DNA of 64,000 nt from Deltaproteobacteria bacterium (GTDB lineage: Bacteria > Myxococcota_A > UBA9042 > DTJE01), in the NCBI GenBank assembly GCA_029547805.1, contig JAKPOP010000012.1:1-64000 (forward strand), given 5' to 3'. The position numbers and the translations under genes were made by a program. The notes under the pieces were generated by a model. The model was not told the DNA's origin. It did not search any database and worked only from the letters and a program-made list of their open reading frames with translations. Position 1 is the first letter of the stretch. Every line of letters starts with the position of its first letter. Shown here piece after piece: positions 25,386-32,890 of this stretch.

Positions 25386-26033
25386 CTATCCCAGGGTCGG
25401 CAGACCGATGGGCAGCAGGTAGAGGGGCTGCTCCTCGGGGCCCAGGGCCAGGACTCCCCGGAGGGCCTCGTCCCGGAAGGCCCCGATGGCCACGGTTCCC
25501 AGGCCCAGGGCGGCAACCTGCAGGCACAGGTTCTGGGCCGCATGGCCGGCCTCCAGCAGTGCGTAGGGCACCCCCCGGGCGCCGTAGCGGGCGGTCGTGC
25601 GGTCGGGGATCGCGGAGAGGACCACGATGGCCGGTGCCTGGGCCAGATCCGCCTGCCCCACCGTGGCGGCCATCAGGTCCGACCGTCGGTCTCCCTCGGA
25701 CTCCTGCTCGATGGAATGGTCTTCCGGGAGATAGCGATAGACTCCCGGGGGCAGGCCCGGGACGTCGCCCAGCACCGCCCGGACCTCCAGGGGGTAGGTC
25801 CCGCCGGCCGAGGGAGCGGTCCGGCGGCGGGTCCCGGGGATCCGGCCATCGGTCGCCCAGAGGACCTGGCCCAGGTCCTCTCGGGAGAGGGGGGCAGCCA
25901 GGAAACGCCGCAGCGAGACCCGGGAGGTCAGGGCCTCCACGAGCGCCGGTCCTCCGGTGGTCCGGGGCGCCGGCAAGGGAAAGCGAAGGCTCCGGGGCGC
26001 GTCGGCGGGATGTCGGGCGTGGGATGGGTCCAT
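25386..26033 (-). CDS. SagB-type (ThcOx) nitroreductase family oxidoreductase
   Basis: 215 residues, FMN-dependent nitroreductase fold of the SagB/ThcOx group: SRVSLRRFLAAPLSREDLGQVLWATDGR, then RTAPSAGGTYPLEV (FMN contacts), and LLEAGHAAQNLCLQVAALGLGTVAIGAF near the C-terminus. SagB enzymes oxidise thiazolines and oxazolines in RiPP pathways, but many stand-alone members have unknown substrates. No YcaO, RiPP precursor or SagC/D is nearby, so this is probably a stand-alone reductase controlled by the co-transcribed TetR. GGAGG precedes the ATG at 26033. Confidence 0.88.
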   Translation of the reverse strand: MDPSHARHPADAPRSLRFPLPAPRTTGGPALVEALTSRVSLRRFLAAPLSREDLGQVLWATDGRIPGTRRRTAPSAGGTYPLEVRAVLGDVPGLPPGVYRYLPEDHSIEQESEGDRRSDLMAATVGQADLAQAPAIVVLSAIPDRTTARYGARGVPYALLEAGHAAQNLCLQVAALGLGTVAIGAFRDEALRGVLALGPEEQPLYLLPIGLPTLG

Positions 26034-26050
26034 CGAAAGCCTCCTGCCGG

Positions 26051-26070
26051 GATGCTAGCACAGGCGCATC
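26051..26070 (-). promoter_or_regulatory. Possible operator/-10 of the SagB-TetR transcript
   Basis: GATGC-N10-GCATC (26051-26070), containing the 8-bp palindrome TGCTAGCA; TAGCAT inside it could be the leftward -10. A TetR-type repressor site here would fit autoregulation. Weak evidence. Confidence 0.3.
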
Positions 26071-26152
26071 CGGAGGGAGTCCCGGGTCCGCCGGTCGGCG
26101 CTCCGGCACGGGCGACTTCGATTCTGGAAGGCGAACCAGGGGCGCAGTGGTT

Positions 26153-26159
26153 GTAGAAT
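26153..26159 (+). promoter_or_regulatory. Probable -10 element (GTAGAAT) of the GH18 gene
   Basis: TTGTAGAAT, the same 9-mer found before the purine operon; 85 bp upstream of the GH18 start at 26245. No convincing -35. Confidence 0.4.
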
Positions 26160-26244
26160 GCCGTCGGCGGATCGTCGGGGCGGCTGCATCGCATCGGGCT
26201 CCGGGGGACGGCCGTCGGGCCCGGAGGGATGTGGGAGGTTCGGG

Positions 26245-27921
26245 ATGGCGCCGGGAAGGATGGCGTGGAGCATCGGGAGGGCCCGGCGGGCGATTCGAGG
26301 GTCTCTTCTGGCCGCTGTCGCGGCGCTCGTGGCGGGAATGCCCGTCGCACGGGCCCGGCCGCCCCTGGGGGAGGGCCCCTGGCTGTCGAGCCCCTGGCGG
26401 TCCTTCCCGTCGCAGGAATGGGAGCGACACCGGGACCTGCCGCCCTGGCAGGGGCCGCCGGTGGCCTTCGTCCGGGAGGCCGTCCAGCGACCACCGGTGG
26501 AGGTGCTGGGGTTTCTGCCCTACTGGAACGTGGGGACCGCGGTGGTCCCCCTGGACCGGATCACGACGCTGGCCTACTTCGCGGTCTCGGTCAACGGCGA
26601 CGGCAGCCTGGGGTCGCCCCAGGACTGGGCCTCGACCACTCTGTCGCCGGTGGTCGCCGCGTCCCGAGAGGCCGGGGTCCGGGTGGTGCTGGCGGTGACC
26701 TGCTTCGACGCGAACCAGATGGCAGCCCTGCTCCAGAGCGCGGTGAATCGCCGGCGGGCCGTCGAGGGGATCGTGGACCTGGTGATCGCGGGGGGAGGAG
26801 AGGGGGTCAACGTGGATTTCGAGGGGCTCCCGGTGGCCCAGAAGGGAGCCTTCGTGACCTTCATCCAGGAACTCAAGGCGGCCATGGACAAGGCCCTGGG
26901 GCGCCCCTCCCAGGTCACGGTGGATACCCCGGCGGTGGACTGGAGCGGGGCCTACGACTACGACCAGCTGGCCCTGGCCGGGGACGGGATCGTGATCATG
27001 GGCTACGACTATCACTACCGTGGGGGAGATCCGGGCCCCGTCGCCCCGGCAAGGCCCTCGGACTTCTGGGGGAAGTACTCCTTGGAGTGGACCCTGGACG
27101 ACTACGACCGGTACGGGGGCGTCGAGAACCGGCGCCGGTTCTGGCTCGCGCTGCCCCTCTACGGCTATGACTGGCCCGCGGCCTCGACCAGCCGGGGGGC
27201 CACGAAGACCGGCAACGGGACGGCGCGGTTCTATGCCGCGTGCCAACGCCTGGCAGGGGAGGCCGGGGGGTTCCTCTGGGACACCGATTCGGACACCCCC
27301 TGGTTCGCAACGACCTCCGGCGGCACCCGGCAGACCTGGTGCGAGGACCTGCGGTCCCTGACGACGAAGGTCGGCCTCGTCGGCCAGAGGGGCCTCGGGG
27401 GGGTGGCCTTCTGGGCCCTGGGCTACGAGGAGTCCCTGGCGGACCCCTGGCTGGCCATCGAGGCCGCCTGGCCGACGTCGCCGGACCCGGATGCCGGTGG
27501 ATCTCACGATGGCGGCGACGATCTTCCGGGAGGAGGGGAGATCCCCGTCGAGGAACCTGATGCGGTCGTGCCCGACGAGGGCGCGACGGACCTGTTCCGT
27601 TGGCCCGACGGCCTCCGGCCCTGGCGGGACGCCTCCGGAGAAGGGACGGTGCCCGAGGAGGCCTGGGGATCTGATGAGCCGGGGGACGTCGCCGGAACGG
27701 CAGATGCGCCAGGGACCTGGGACGCCGCCGAGCACCCGGAGACCGGCGCCCCGGAGGGAGACGCGACCACGTGCCGTTGCGGTGGATGTCAGGGAACGGG
27801 CGCTGGGACCCGACCGGGAGGGATTCCCTGGATGCTCCTGCCGGTGGCCGGGTGGGGAGTGGTCCGAGGGGTCCGTCGTCGCAGACCAGTCCCGGGGGCA
27901 TCCGGGACTTCCCATGGCTGA
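26245..27921 (+). CDS. Secreted GH18-family glycosidase with C-terminal MYXO-CTERM-like anchor
   Basis: 558 residues. An Arg-rich signal peptide (1-40) is followed by a GH18 barrel (about 85-410). The catalytic strand reads EGVNVDFEGL: the acid Glu and the preceding Asp are kept, as in YaaH-type members, while chitinases have DGxDxDxE. MGYDYHYRGG and GVAFWALGYE are later barrel strands. A disordered Asp/Glu/Pro/Gly stretch of about 110 residues leads to CRCGGC, then a hydrophobic segment and RRRR, the layout of a MYXO-CTERM sorting tail processed by a myxosortase-type protease. Substrate may be peptidoglycan or a beta-1,4-GlcNAc polymer. ATG 26245 has GGGAGG upstream. Confidence 0.85.
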   Translation: MAPGRMAWSIGRARRAIRGSLLAAVAALVAGMPVARARPPLGEGPWLSSPWRSFPSQEWERHRDLPPWQGPPVAFVREAVQRPPVEVLGFLPYWNVGTAVVPLDRITTLAYFAVSVNGDGSLGSPQDWASTTLSPVVAASREAGVRVVLAVTCFDANQMAALLQSAVNRRRAVEGIVDLVIAGGGEGVNVDFEGLPVAQKGAFVTFIQELKAAMDKALGRPSQVTVDTPAVDWSGAYDYDQLALAGDGIVIMGYDYHYRGGDPGPVAPARPSDFWGKYSLEWTLDDYDRYGGVENRRRFWLALPLYGYDWPAASTSRGATKTGNGTARFYAACQRLAGEAGGFLWDTDSDTPWFATTSGGTRQTWCEDLRSLTTKVGLVGQRGLGGVAFWALGYEESLADPWLAIEAAWPTSPDPDAGGSHDGGDDLPGGGEIPVEEPDAVVPDEGATDLFRWPDGLRPWRDASGEGTVPEEAWGSDEPGDVAGTADAPGTWDAAEHPETGAPEGDATTCRCGGCQGTGAGTRPGGIPWMLLPVAGWGVVRGVRRRRPVPGASGTSHG

Positions 27922-27931
27922 GGAGGCCCCG

Positions 27932-28636
27932 ATGGAACTGATCCAGCAGGCGGTCCTGATCCTGGTGCCGATGATCCTGTCCTTGTCGGTCCACGAGTAC
28001 GCCCACGCCCTCTCGGCCTGGCTGCTGGGGGACGACACGGCGGCGCGGACGGGGCGGTTGACGCTGAATCCCCTGGCCCACATGGACCTCTTCGGCACCG
28101 TGGTGATGCCCCTGCTGGCCATCGGGACCGGGGCCCCCTTCTTCGGCTGGGCGAAGCCGGTGCCCGTGAACCCCGTGCGCTTGACCCGGCGCCTGCGGAT
28201 GAAGACCGGCGTGCTGATCACCGCCGCGGCGGGCCCGGCGTCGAACCTCCTCTTTGCCTTCCTGGTGGCGGCCCTGTATCGTGCCCTGCTGGCCTTTGGG
28301 GTCGTTCACCTGCCCTTCGCACTGCAGATGGGGGTTGGCGGCGGGGCGCTGCTGGACGGTCCCACCGGGGCCCTGTCGGCCCTGATGGCGATGACCTTCC
28401 TGATCAACATCGGCCTGGCGGTCTTCAACCTGCTGCCGGTGCCGCCCCTGGATGGCAGTCGGGTGCTCGTGGGCCTGCTGCCCGACTCCCTGGGGCGGCA
28501 GGTGGAGATGCTGCAACGCAATGCGATCTTCGTGATCCTGGCATTCGCGGTGCTGATCTCCCTGGCGGGCCGGGTGATGGCCGTCCCGGTGCTGGCCCTG
28601 GCCCGGGTCCTCCTCTGGGCGACGGGCAATCTCTAG
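27932..28636 (+). CDS. Site-2-protease-type M50 metalloprotease
   Basis: 234 residues, integral membrane. Zinc motif HEYAHA near residue 26 and the second metal motif NLLPVPPLDGSR near 168 define the M50B family (compact bacterial type without PDZ domain). About five transmembrane segments. These enzymes cut substrate proteins inside the membrane, often releasing a regulator. The ATG at 27932 has GAGGAGG 6 bases upstream; it lies 10 bp after the GH18 gene, suggesting co-transcription. A role in processing the anchored GH18 protein is possible but not shown. Confidence 0.9.
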   Translation: MELIQQAVLILVPMILSLSVHEYAHALSAWLLGDDTAARTGRLTLNPLAHMDLFGTVVMPLLAIGTGAPFFGWAKPVPVNPVRLTRRLRMKTGVLITAAAGPASNLLFAFLVAALYRALLAFGVVHLPFALQMGVGGGALLDGPTGALSALMAMTFLINIGLAVFNLLPVPPLDGSRVLVGLLPDSLGRQVEMLQRNAIFVILAFAVLISLAGRVMAVPVLALARVLLWATGNL

Positions 28637-28729
28637 GGTGGCCATTTCCGCAGATTGCCGGTAGCATTCCCGGAGCAATCCGAAACGACGCCCGACCGGA
28701 GGTACTCCCGGACCGGGTCAGGGGCCGGC

Positions 28730-30469
28730 ATGAAGGGACGGGGCAACCCCAGAATCTTGATCGGGACTGCAGGGCTGATCATCCTGCTGGGCATCGGGGG
28801 CTGGGGCTTCCATCGGTTCGTCGTCGAGGACCTCACGCGGGAGGCCCTGGAGAAACTGGAGGCCGTCGCCCGCCTGAAGGTGGGCCAGGTGACCGAGTGG
28901 CGGCAGCACCTGCTGGGGGATGTCCAGGCCAACGCCACGGGCCGCTTGGGCATGCTGGTCCAGCAGGCGGCCCGGAATGGATTCGATGCGGCATCGCTGG
29001 CCCTCCTGCGCAAGCGCATGGAGGAGCGCCAGGAGTACATCCGCTACCGGGACCAGATGCTGGTGGGCCCCGAGGGCGACCTGGTGATCCGGCTTCGCAA
29101 GGACCTGCCCGGGCTCTCGGAGGCGACCCGATCCCTGGCTCGGCAGGCCTGGATTCAACGCAAGGCCCTGCTGGGGGAACCCCGTACCGCTCGCCTGGAG
29201 GACTCGATCCTCGAAGCAGCCTGCCCGGTCCTCGGGGAGGACGGGACTCCCCTCGGGGTGCTGGTCCACCAGGAGGACCTGGACCGCCTGCTCTTTCCGT
29301 TGTTGGAGATCTGGCCGCTGCCGTCCCGAACGGCCGAGACCCAGATCGTGATGCGGGAGGGCGACGAGGCTCTGGTGCTGACGCGCCAGCGGAGCCGGTC
29401 CGAACCACCCCTGACTCTCCGGATCCCCCTTTCGAATCGGGAGGACCTGCGGGTGCAGGCGGTCCAGGGCGTCCGGGGCGTCCTCGCGGGTCGGGTCGGG
29501 ACGAACGGCCAGCCGCTGTTCGGGTACGCCAGCACGATCCCCGAATCCCGCTGGGTGCTGGTGGCCTGGATGGACCAGGAGGAGGTGCTGGCCCAGGCCC
29601 GCTGGATCGGGGGACTCGTCTGGGGAATCGTGCTCCTGGCGATGGCCCTGACTGCCCTGGTGGCATGGGCCGCCTGGAGGCAGGGCCAGGGACGCCTGGT
29701 CCGGCGGCTGCTGGAAGGGGAGCGGTTCCGGAGGCTGGCCCTGGAGGCCCTCCGGAGCACTCCGTATGGCGGGGACGGCGTGCTGGTGGTCGACTCCCGG
29801 GGAAAGGTGGTCCAGATGAACCTCTTCGCGGAACACCTGACCGGGTGGTCCGGGGAGGAGGCTCGGGGACGGCCGGTGCAGGAGGTCCTGTCCCTGGTGG
29901 TGGAGCAGGAGGATCCTGGGAAGGGCCCGGGGGAACCCGGGGCGCAGGCCAGCCATCCACGGTCTGCGCGCATGGTCTCCCGGAACGGGATCGCCCGTCC
30001 CGTCCGGATGGTCACGGTGCCGATGGCGGGGGAGGATGGCCGTCCCCTGGGCTCCGTGGTGGTCTTCCGGGACCGGACCGGGGAAGAGGATGCCGAGTCG
30101 CGAACTCGGGAGTGGGAGTCCCGGTATCGGTCCCTGTTCGGGACGTCGTTGGTTGGGATCGCCTGGCTGGACGCCGAGGGGCGGGTCCTGGACGCCAACG
30201 GGGCCTTCCGTGAACGGACGGGCCGTTTCCTGGAGGACCTCGAAGGGATGCCCTGGCCGGACCTGGTCGCTGCGGAGGATCGGGAACGCGCCAGGGCCGT
30301 CGTGGATCGGGTGTTCTCGGGCCTTCGGGAGCCGCTGCAGGTGGACCTCCGCCATCCCCGCCCGGACGGGAGCGTGGTCACGGTCCGGTACCAGGTCGAG
30401 GGCATTCGGGAGGCCGGGGACCGACTCGTGTCGATCCTGCTACTGGCCCAGGAGGTTCCCCGGGACTGA
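28730..30469 (+). CDS. Membrane sensor with periplasmic domain and two PAS domains, no output domain
   Basis: 579 residues. One transmembrane helix at about 9-27, a periplasmic sensory region (about 30-300, Cache/CHASE-like by layout) and a second helix at about 302-325. Two cytosolic PAS domains follow: the first near 350-465 (DGVLVVDSRGKVVQMNLFAEHLTGWSGEEARG), the second near 475-579 (SLVGIAWLDAEGRVLDANGAFRERTG). The protein ends right after the second PAS with no kinase, GGDEF or methyl-acceptor domain, so it must signal through a partner, or acts as a regulator by protein contact. Its 3' end overlaps the convergent rsmB gene by 30 bp. Confidence 0.8.
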   Translation: MKGRGNPRILIGTAGLIILLGIGGWGFHRFVVEDLTREALEKLEAVARLKVGQVTEWRQHLLGDVQANATGRLGMLVQQAARNGFDAASLALLRKRMEERQEYIRYRDQMLVGPEGDLVIRLRKDLPGLSEATRSLARQAWIQRKALLGEPRTARLEDSILEAACPVLGEDGTPLGVLVHQEDLDRLLFPLLEIWPLPSRTAETQIVMREGDEALVLTRQRSRSEPPLTLRIPLSNREDLRVQAVQGVRGVLAGRVGTNGQPLFGYASTIPESRWVLVAWMDQEEVLAQARWIGGLVWGIVLLAMALTALVAWAAWRQGQGRLVRRLLEGERFRRLALEALRSTPYGGDGVLVVDSRGKVVQMNLFAEHLTGWSGEEARGRPVQEVLSLVVEQEDPGKGPGEPGAQASHPRSARMVSRNGIARPVRMVTVPMAGEDGRPLGSVVVFRDRTGEEDAESRTREWESRYRSLFGTSLVGIAWLDAEGRVLDANGAFRERTGRFLEDLEGMPWPDLVAAEDRERARAVVDRVFSGLREPLQVDLRHPRPDGSVVTVRYQVEGIREAGDRLVSILLLAQEVPRD

Positions 30470-31804
30470 ATCGCAGGGGTCCGGGTCCCGGTCGACCCTC
30501 CGGAAGACCCCGATGAAGAACCCGTCCATGCCGTCCCGCCAGGGCAGGGGCCTCAGGGTTCCGTCGGGATGCCGGAAGGGGAAATCCGCCACGATGGGTT
30601 CCGGTTCCAGTCCACAGGCCAGGGCGTGCTGCCGGTGCCCAGGGCCCTCTTCTTCGGTGAAGGAACAGACCGCGTAGACGACCCGGCCGCCGGGACGGAC
30701 CATCCGGGCCGCCGTGGCCAGGATCTCCCGCTGGAGGACCGCAGCGGCGGTGACATCCCGGTCCCGGCGGGTCCATCGGACCTCGGGTCGCCGGACCAGC
30801 GTTCCCAGGCCGGTGCAGGGGGCATCCAGGATCACCCGGTCGAAGGAGGCGGGCGGGAGGCGACCCGGCAGGTCCCGGGCGTCCATCGCCAGCGTCCGGA
30901 ACCGGGGGAGCCCCATGCGGGTGGCCAGTTTCCGGGCCTCCGCGAGTTTCGGTTCGTGGAGGTCCACTGCCACCACCCGGGCTCCGGGGGCCTCCTGGAG
31001 AACCTGGATCGTCTTGAGGCCATGTCCGGCACAGAGGTCCAGGATCCGTTCCTCGTCCCGCGGTGCCAGGGATTCCACGACCAGTTGGGAGGCCTCGTCC
31101 TGGGGAATCATGCGTCGGGGGACCAGGTCGGGGTCCCCCAGGGGAGTCCCCTCCAGCACCCGGAGGCCCCGGCGGGCGAAGCGGGTGGGCTCGGCGGTGA
31201 TCCCGAGGGCGCGTAGCCGCTCCAGCACCACCGCTTGCGGCTCCGAGGACGGGTAGAGACGCAGGGTCGAGGGGGCAGGCTGGCCGAAGGCCTCCCAGAG
31301 GTCGTCGGTCCAGGGCCCCCGGTCGGCCTGGCGGACCCGGGCGGCGATCCAGTCGGGGATCGAGGCCCGGGCCTCCGGTGCGAGCCCCTGGAGGGGGTCC
31401 GATTCGGTCAGGCGTTTCTCCAGGGCACGGCCCACGGCGTTCACGAACCGGGCCCCCGCCTCGCCTCCCAGGCGCCGGGCGACCTCCACGGCCGACGAGA
31501 GGCGGGCATGGGAGGGCACCCGGTCCAGGAACAGGCCCTGGAAGGCCAGCACCATCAGGGTCTCCCGGAGGGGGGCTGGCGTGGTGTCGAGGGGACGGTG
31601 CACCAGGGGCTGAAGGACGGCCTCCAGGGCCCGTCGCCGTCGCAGCACCCCCAGCAGGAGGGCCTGGAAGAGGGCGGCATCCCGGGGTTCCAGGGCTCCT
31701 CGGGCCCGGTGGACCTCGTCGGTGCTTCGGGTCCGGCCCGACAGGACCCGTGAAAGCGCCGACACCGCCTCGGCCCGGGGATCCCTGTGTCCCGCCTGCG
31801 TCAC
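30440..31804 (-). CDS. rsmB: 16S rRNA m5C967 methyltransferase RsmB
   Basis: 454 residues. N-terminal NusB-like helical RNA-binding domain (about 1-140), a linker, then a Rossmann SAM-methyltransferase domain with ILDLCAGHGLKT (SAM site), the catalytic-cycle Cys motifs LDAPCTGLGTLVRRPE and VVYAVCSFTEEEG. This pair of Cys motifs is diagnostic of RNA m5C methyltransferases. The start is a GTG at 31804 that overlaps the TGA of the upstream membrane protein gene (GTGA), with GAGGGAG about 7 bases upstream, so the two are translationally coupled. A longer frame upstream lies in the neighbour's coding region. Confidence 0.9.
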   Translation of the reverse strand: MTQAGHRDPRAEAVSALSRVLSGRTRSTDEVHRARGALEPRDAALFQALLLGVLRRRRALEAVLQPLVHRPLDTTPAPLRETLMVLAFQGLFLDRVPSHARLSSAVEVARRLGGEAGARFVNAVGRALEKRLTESDPLQGLAPEARASIPDWIAARVRQADRGPWTDDLWEAFGQPAPSTLRLYPSSEPQAVVLERLRALGITAEPTRFARRGLRVLEGTPLGDPDLVPRRMIPQDEASQLVVESLAPRDEERILDLCAGHGLKTIQVLQEAPGARVVAVDLHEPKLAEARKLATRMGLPRFRTLAMDARDLPGRLPPASFDRVILDAPCTGLGTLVRRPEVRWTRRDRDVTAAAVLQREILATAARMVRPGGRVVYAVCSFTEEEGPGHRQHALACGLEPEPIVADFPFRHPDGTLRPLPWRDGMDGFFIGVFRRVDRDPDPCDSVPGNLLGQ

Positions 31805-32805
31805 CAGCCGTCTCCCTCGCCCCGGCCCCGGGACAGGGCCTTCGTGACCCAGGGGAGGCAGCCGATTCCGATGACCGCCCGGACCAGAATCGTCGCCAGG
31901 ATCGTGGAGGTCGAGAAGGCGTCGATCACCGCGGTCCGGGCCGCCTCGGTGGCCGCCATGGCCGGGGACACGAAGGGGCCGTAGAAGGACCGCATGACGA
32001 CCTGGGTGGACCCCAGGCCGCTGACCGAGATGGGAAGGAAGGCCACCAGGGTCAGGATGGGCATGAAGACCAGCAGTTTCGGCAGAGGAATGGCGGCCCC
32101 GAAGGCCTGGAGAAAGGACTGGTTCATCAGGGCATAGAGCAGCACGAGGCCCATCCGGGCCCCCAGGACCAGGGGCAGTGCCGACGGCTCCAGGCGCCGG
32201 AAGGCCTCCAGGAGGCCGTGGCCCGCCAGACGCCCCATCCATCCACGGTCCGGCGAGACCCGGGAGAAGGCCATCAGGAACGGGGGGAGCGCCGTGGCCC
32301 CGGCGGCGGTGACCCAGAGGGTGGCCCGGACGGTGGGATCGGAAAAGGGGGACTGGCCCAGGACCAGGGCCCCCAACACGAGCACCCCGAAGACCGACAG
32401 GTCCAGGAAGTTCAGCATCAGAAAGGGGCTTCCGGCCGACCCCCAGCCCCGATCCGACCGGGTCTTCACGACGGCCGCCATCAAGACCAGACCCAGGTTG
32501 TAGTTCACGATGTTCAGGAGGTAGGAGGCCCCCTTGACCCGCAGGAACTCCCCGAAGGGGACCCGCACCCCGACGCGCCGGAGCAGCGTCGTCACGCCGA
32601 CGGAATCGACCAGATAGGTGGCGGGGATCGCCCAGAGGAGGGTCCCGAGGAGCCGCGGCAGGTCGGCCCTGCGCAGGGCCTCCCAGGCTGCCGGAAGGTC
32701 CGTGGTCGCCCCCAGGTAGCCCAGGAGCAGGGCGGTGCCGGTCCAGGCGGCGATCACCCGGGCTCGACTGCTTCGGGGGGTGCCTGGCTCGGTGGGCGCC
32801 GACAT
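31801..32805 (-). CDS. LPG-synthase-TM/UPF0104-like membrane flippase
   Basis: 334 residues with about eight to nine transmembrane helices and a basic C-terminus. Family cues: an N-terminal hydrophobic helix then DLPAAWEALRRADL, NIVNYNLGLVLMAA, LLVFMPILTLVAFLPISVSGLGSTQVVM, which matches the lysylphosphatidylglycerol synthase transmembrane domain (flippase) family. These move lipids or lipid-linked molecules across the inner membrane. No synthase domain is attached. It precedes rsmB with a 4-bp overlap. There is no Shine-Dalgarno; a -10 element ends 7 bp before the ATG, so its mRNA is probably leaderless. Confidence 0.8.
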   Translation of the reverse strand: MSAPTEPGTPRSSRARVIAAWTGTALLLGYLGATTDLPAAWEALRRADLPRLLGTLLWAIPATYLVDSVGVTTLLRRVGVRVPFGEFLRVKGASYLLNIVNYNLGLVLMAAVVKTRSDRGWGSAGSPFLMLNFLDLSVFGVLVLGALVLGQSPFSDPTVRATLWVTAAGATALPPFLMAFSRVSPDRGWMGRLAGHGLLEAFRRLEPSALPLVLGARMGLVLLYALMNQSFLQAFGAAIPLPKLLVFMPILTLVAFLPISVSGLGSTQVVMRSFYGPFVSPAMAATEAARTAVIDAFSTSTILATILVRAVIGIGCLPWVTKALSRGRGEGDGW

Positions 32806-32812
32806 GGGGCGT

Positions 32813-32819
32813 ATTCTAC
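32813..32819 (-). promoter_or_regulatory. -10 element (GTAGAAT) of the flippase-rsmB transcript
   Basis: Leftward GTAGAAT with only ACGCCCC between it and the ATG at 32805. Transcription would start at or next to the start codon (leaderless). Confidence 0.5.
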
Positions 32820-32826
32820 ACGCAAT

Positions 32827-32841
32827 GCTCTACACTAGAGC
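32827..32841. promoter_or_regulatory. 15-bp palindrome in the divergent flippase/radical SAM promoter region
   Basis: GCTCTA-CAC-TAGAGC, perfect 6+3+6 inverted repeat in the 85-bp gap between divergent genes. It covers the zone upstream of the leftward -10 and contains TACACT (32831-32836), a possible rightward -10, so a bound protein would control both genes. Confidence 0.5.
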
Positions 32842-32890
32842 CGGGGGCGCCGAGAAGCGGGGCCGGGGCAGGCGGGGCGGAGCGATCGGG

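Noticed and set aside
25386-26033. RiPP (thiazole/oxazole) biosynthesis cluster around SagB
   Set aside because: No YcaO cyclodehydratase, precursor peptide or transporter is present; the neighbours are a TetR regulator and unrelated envelope genes.
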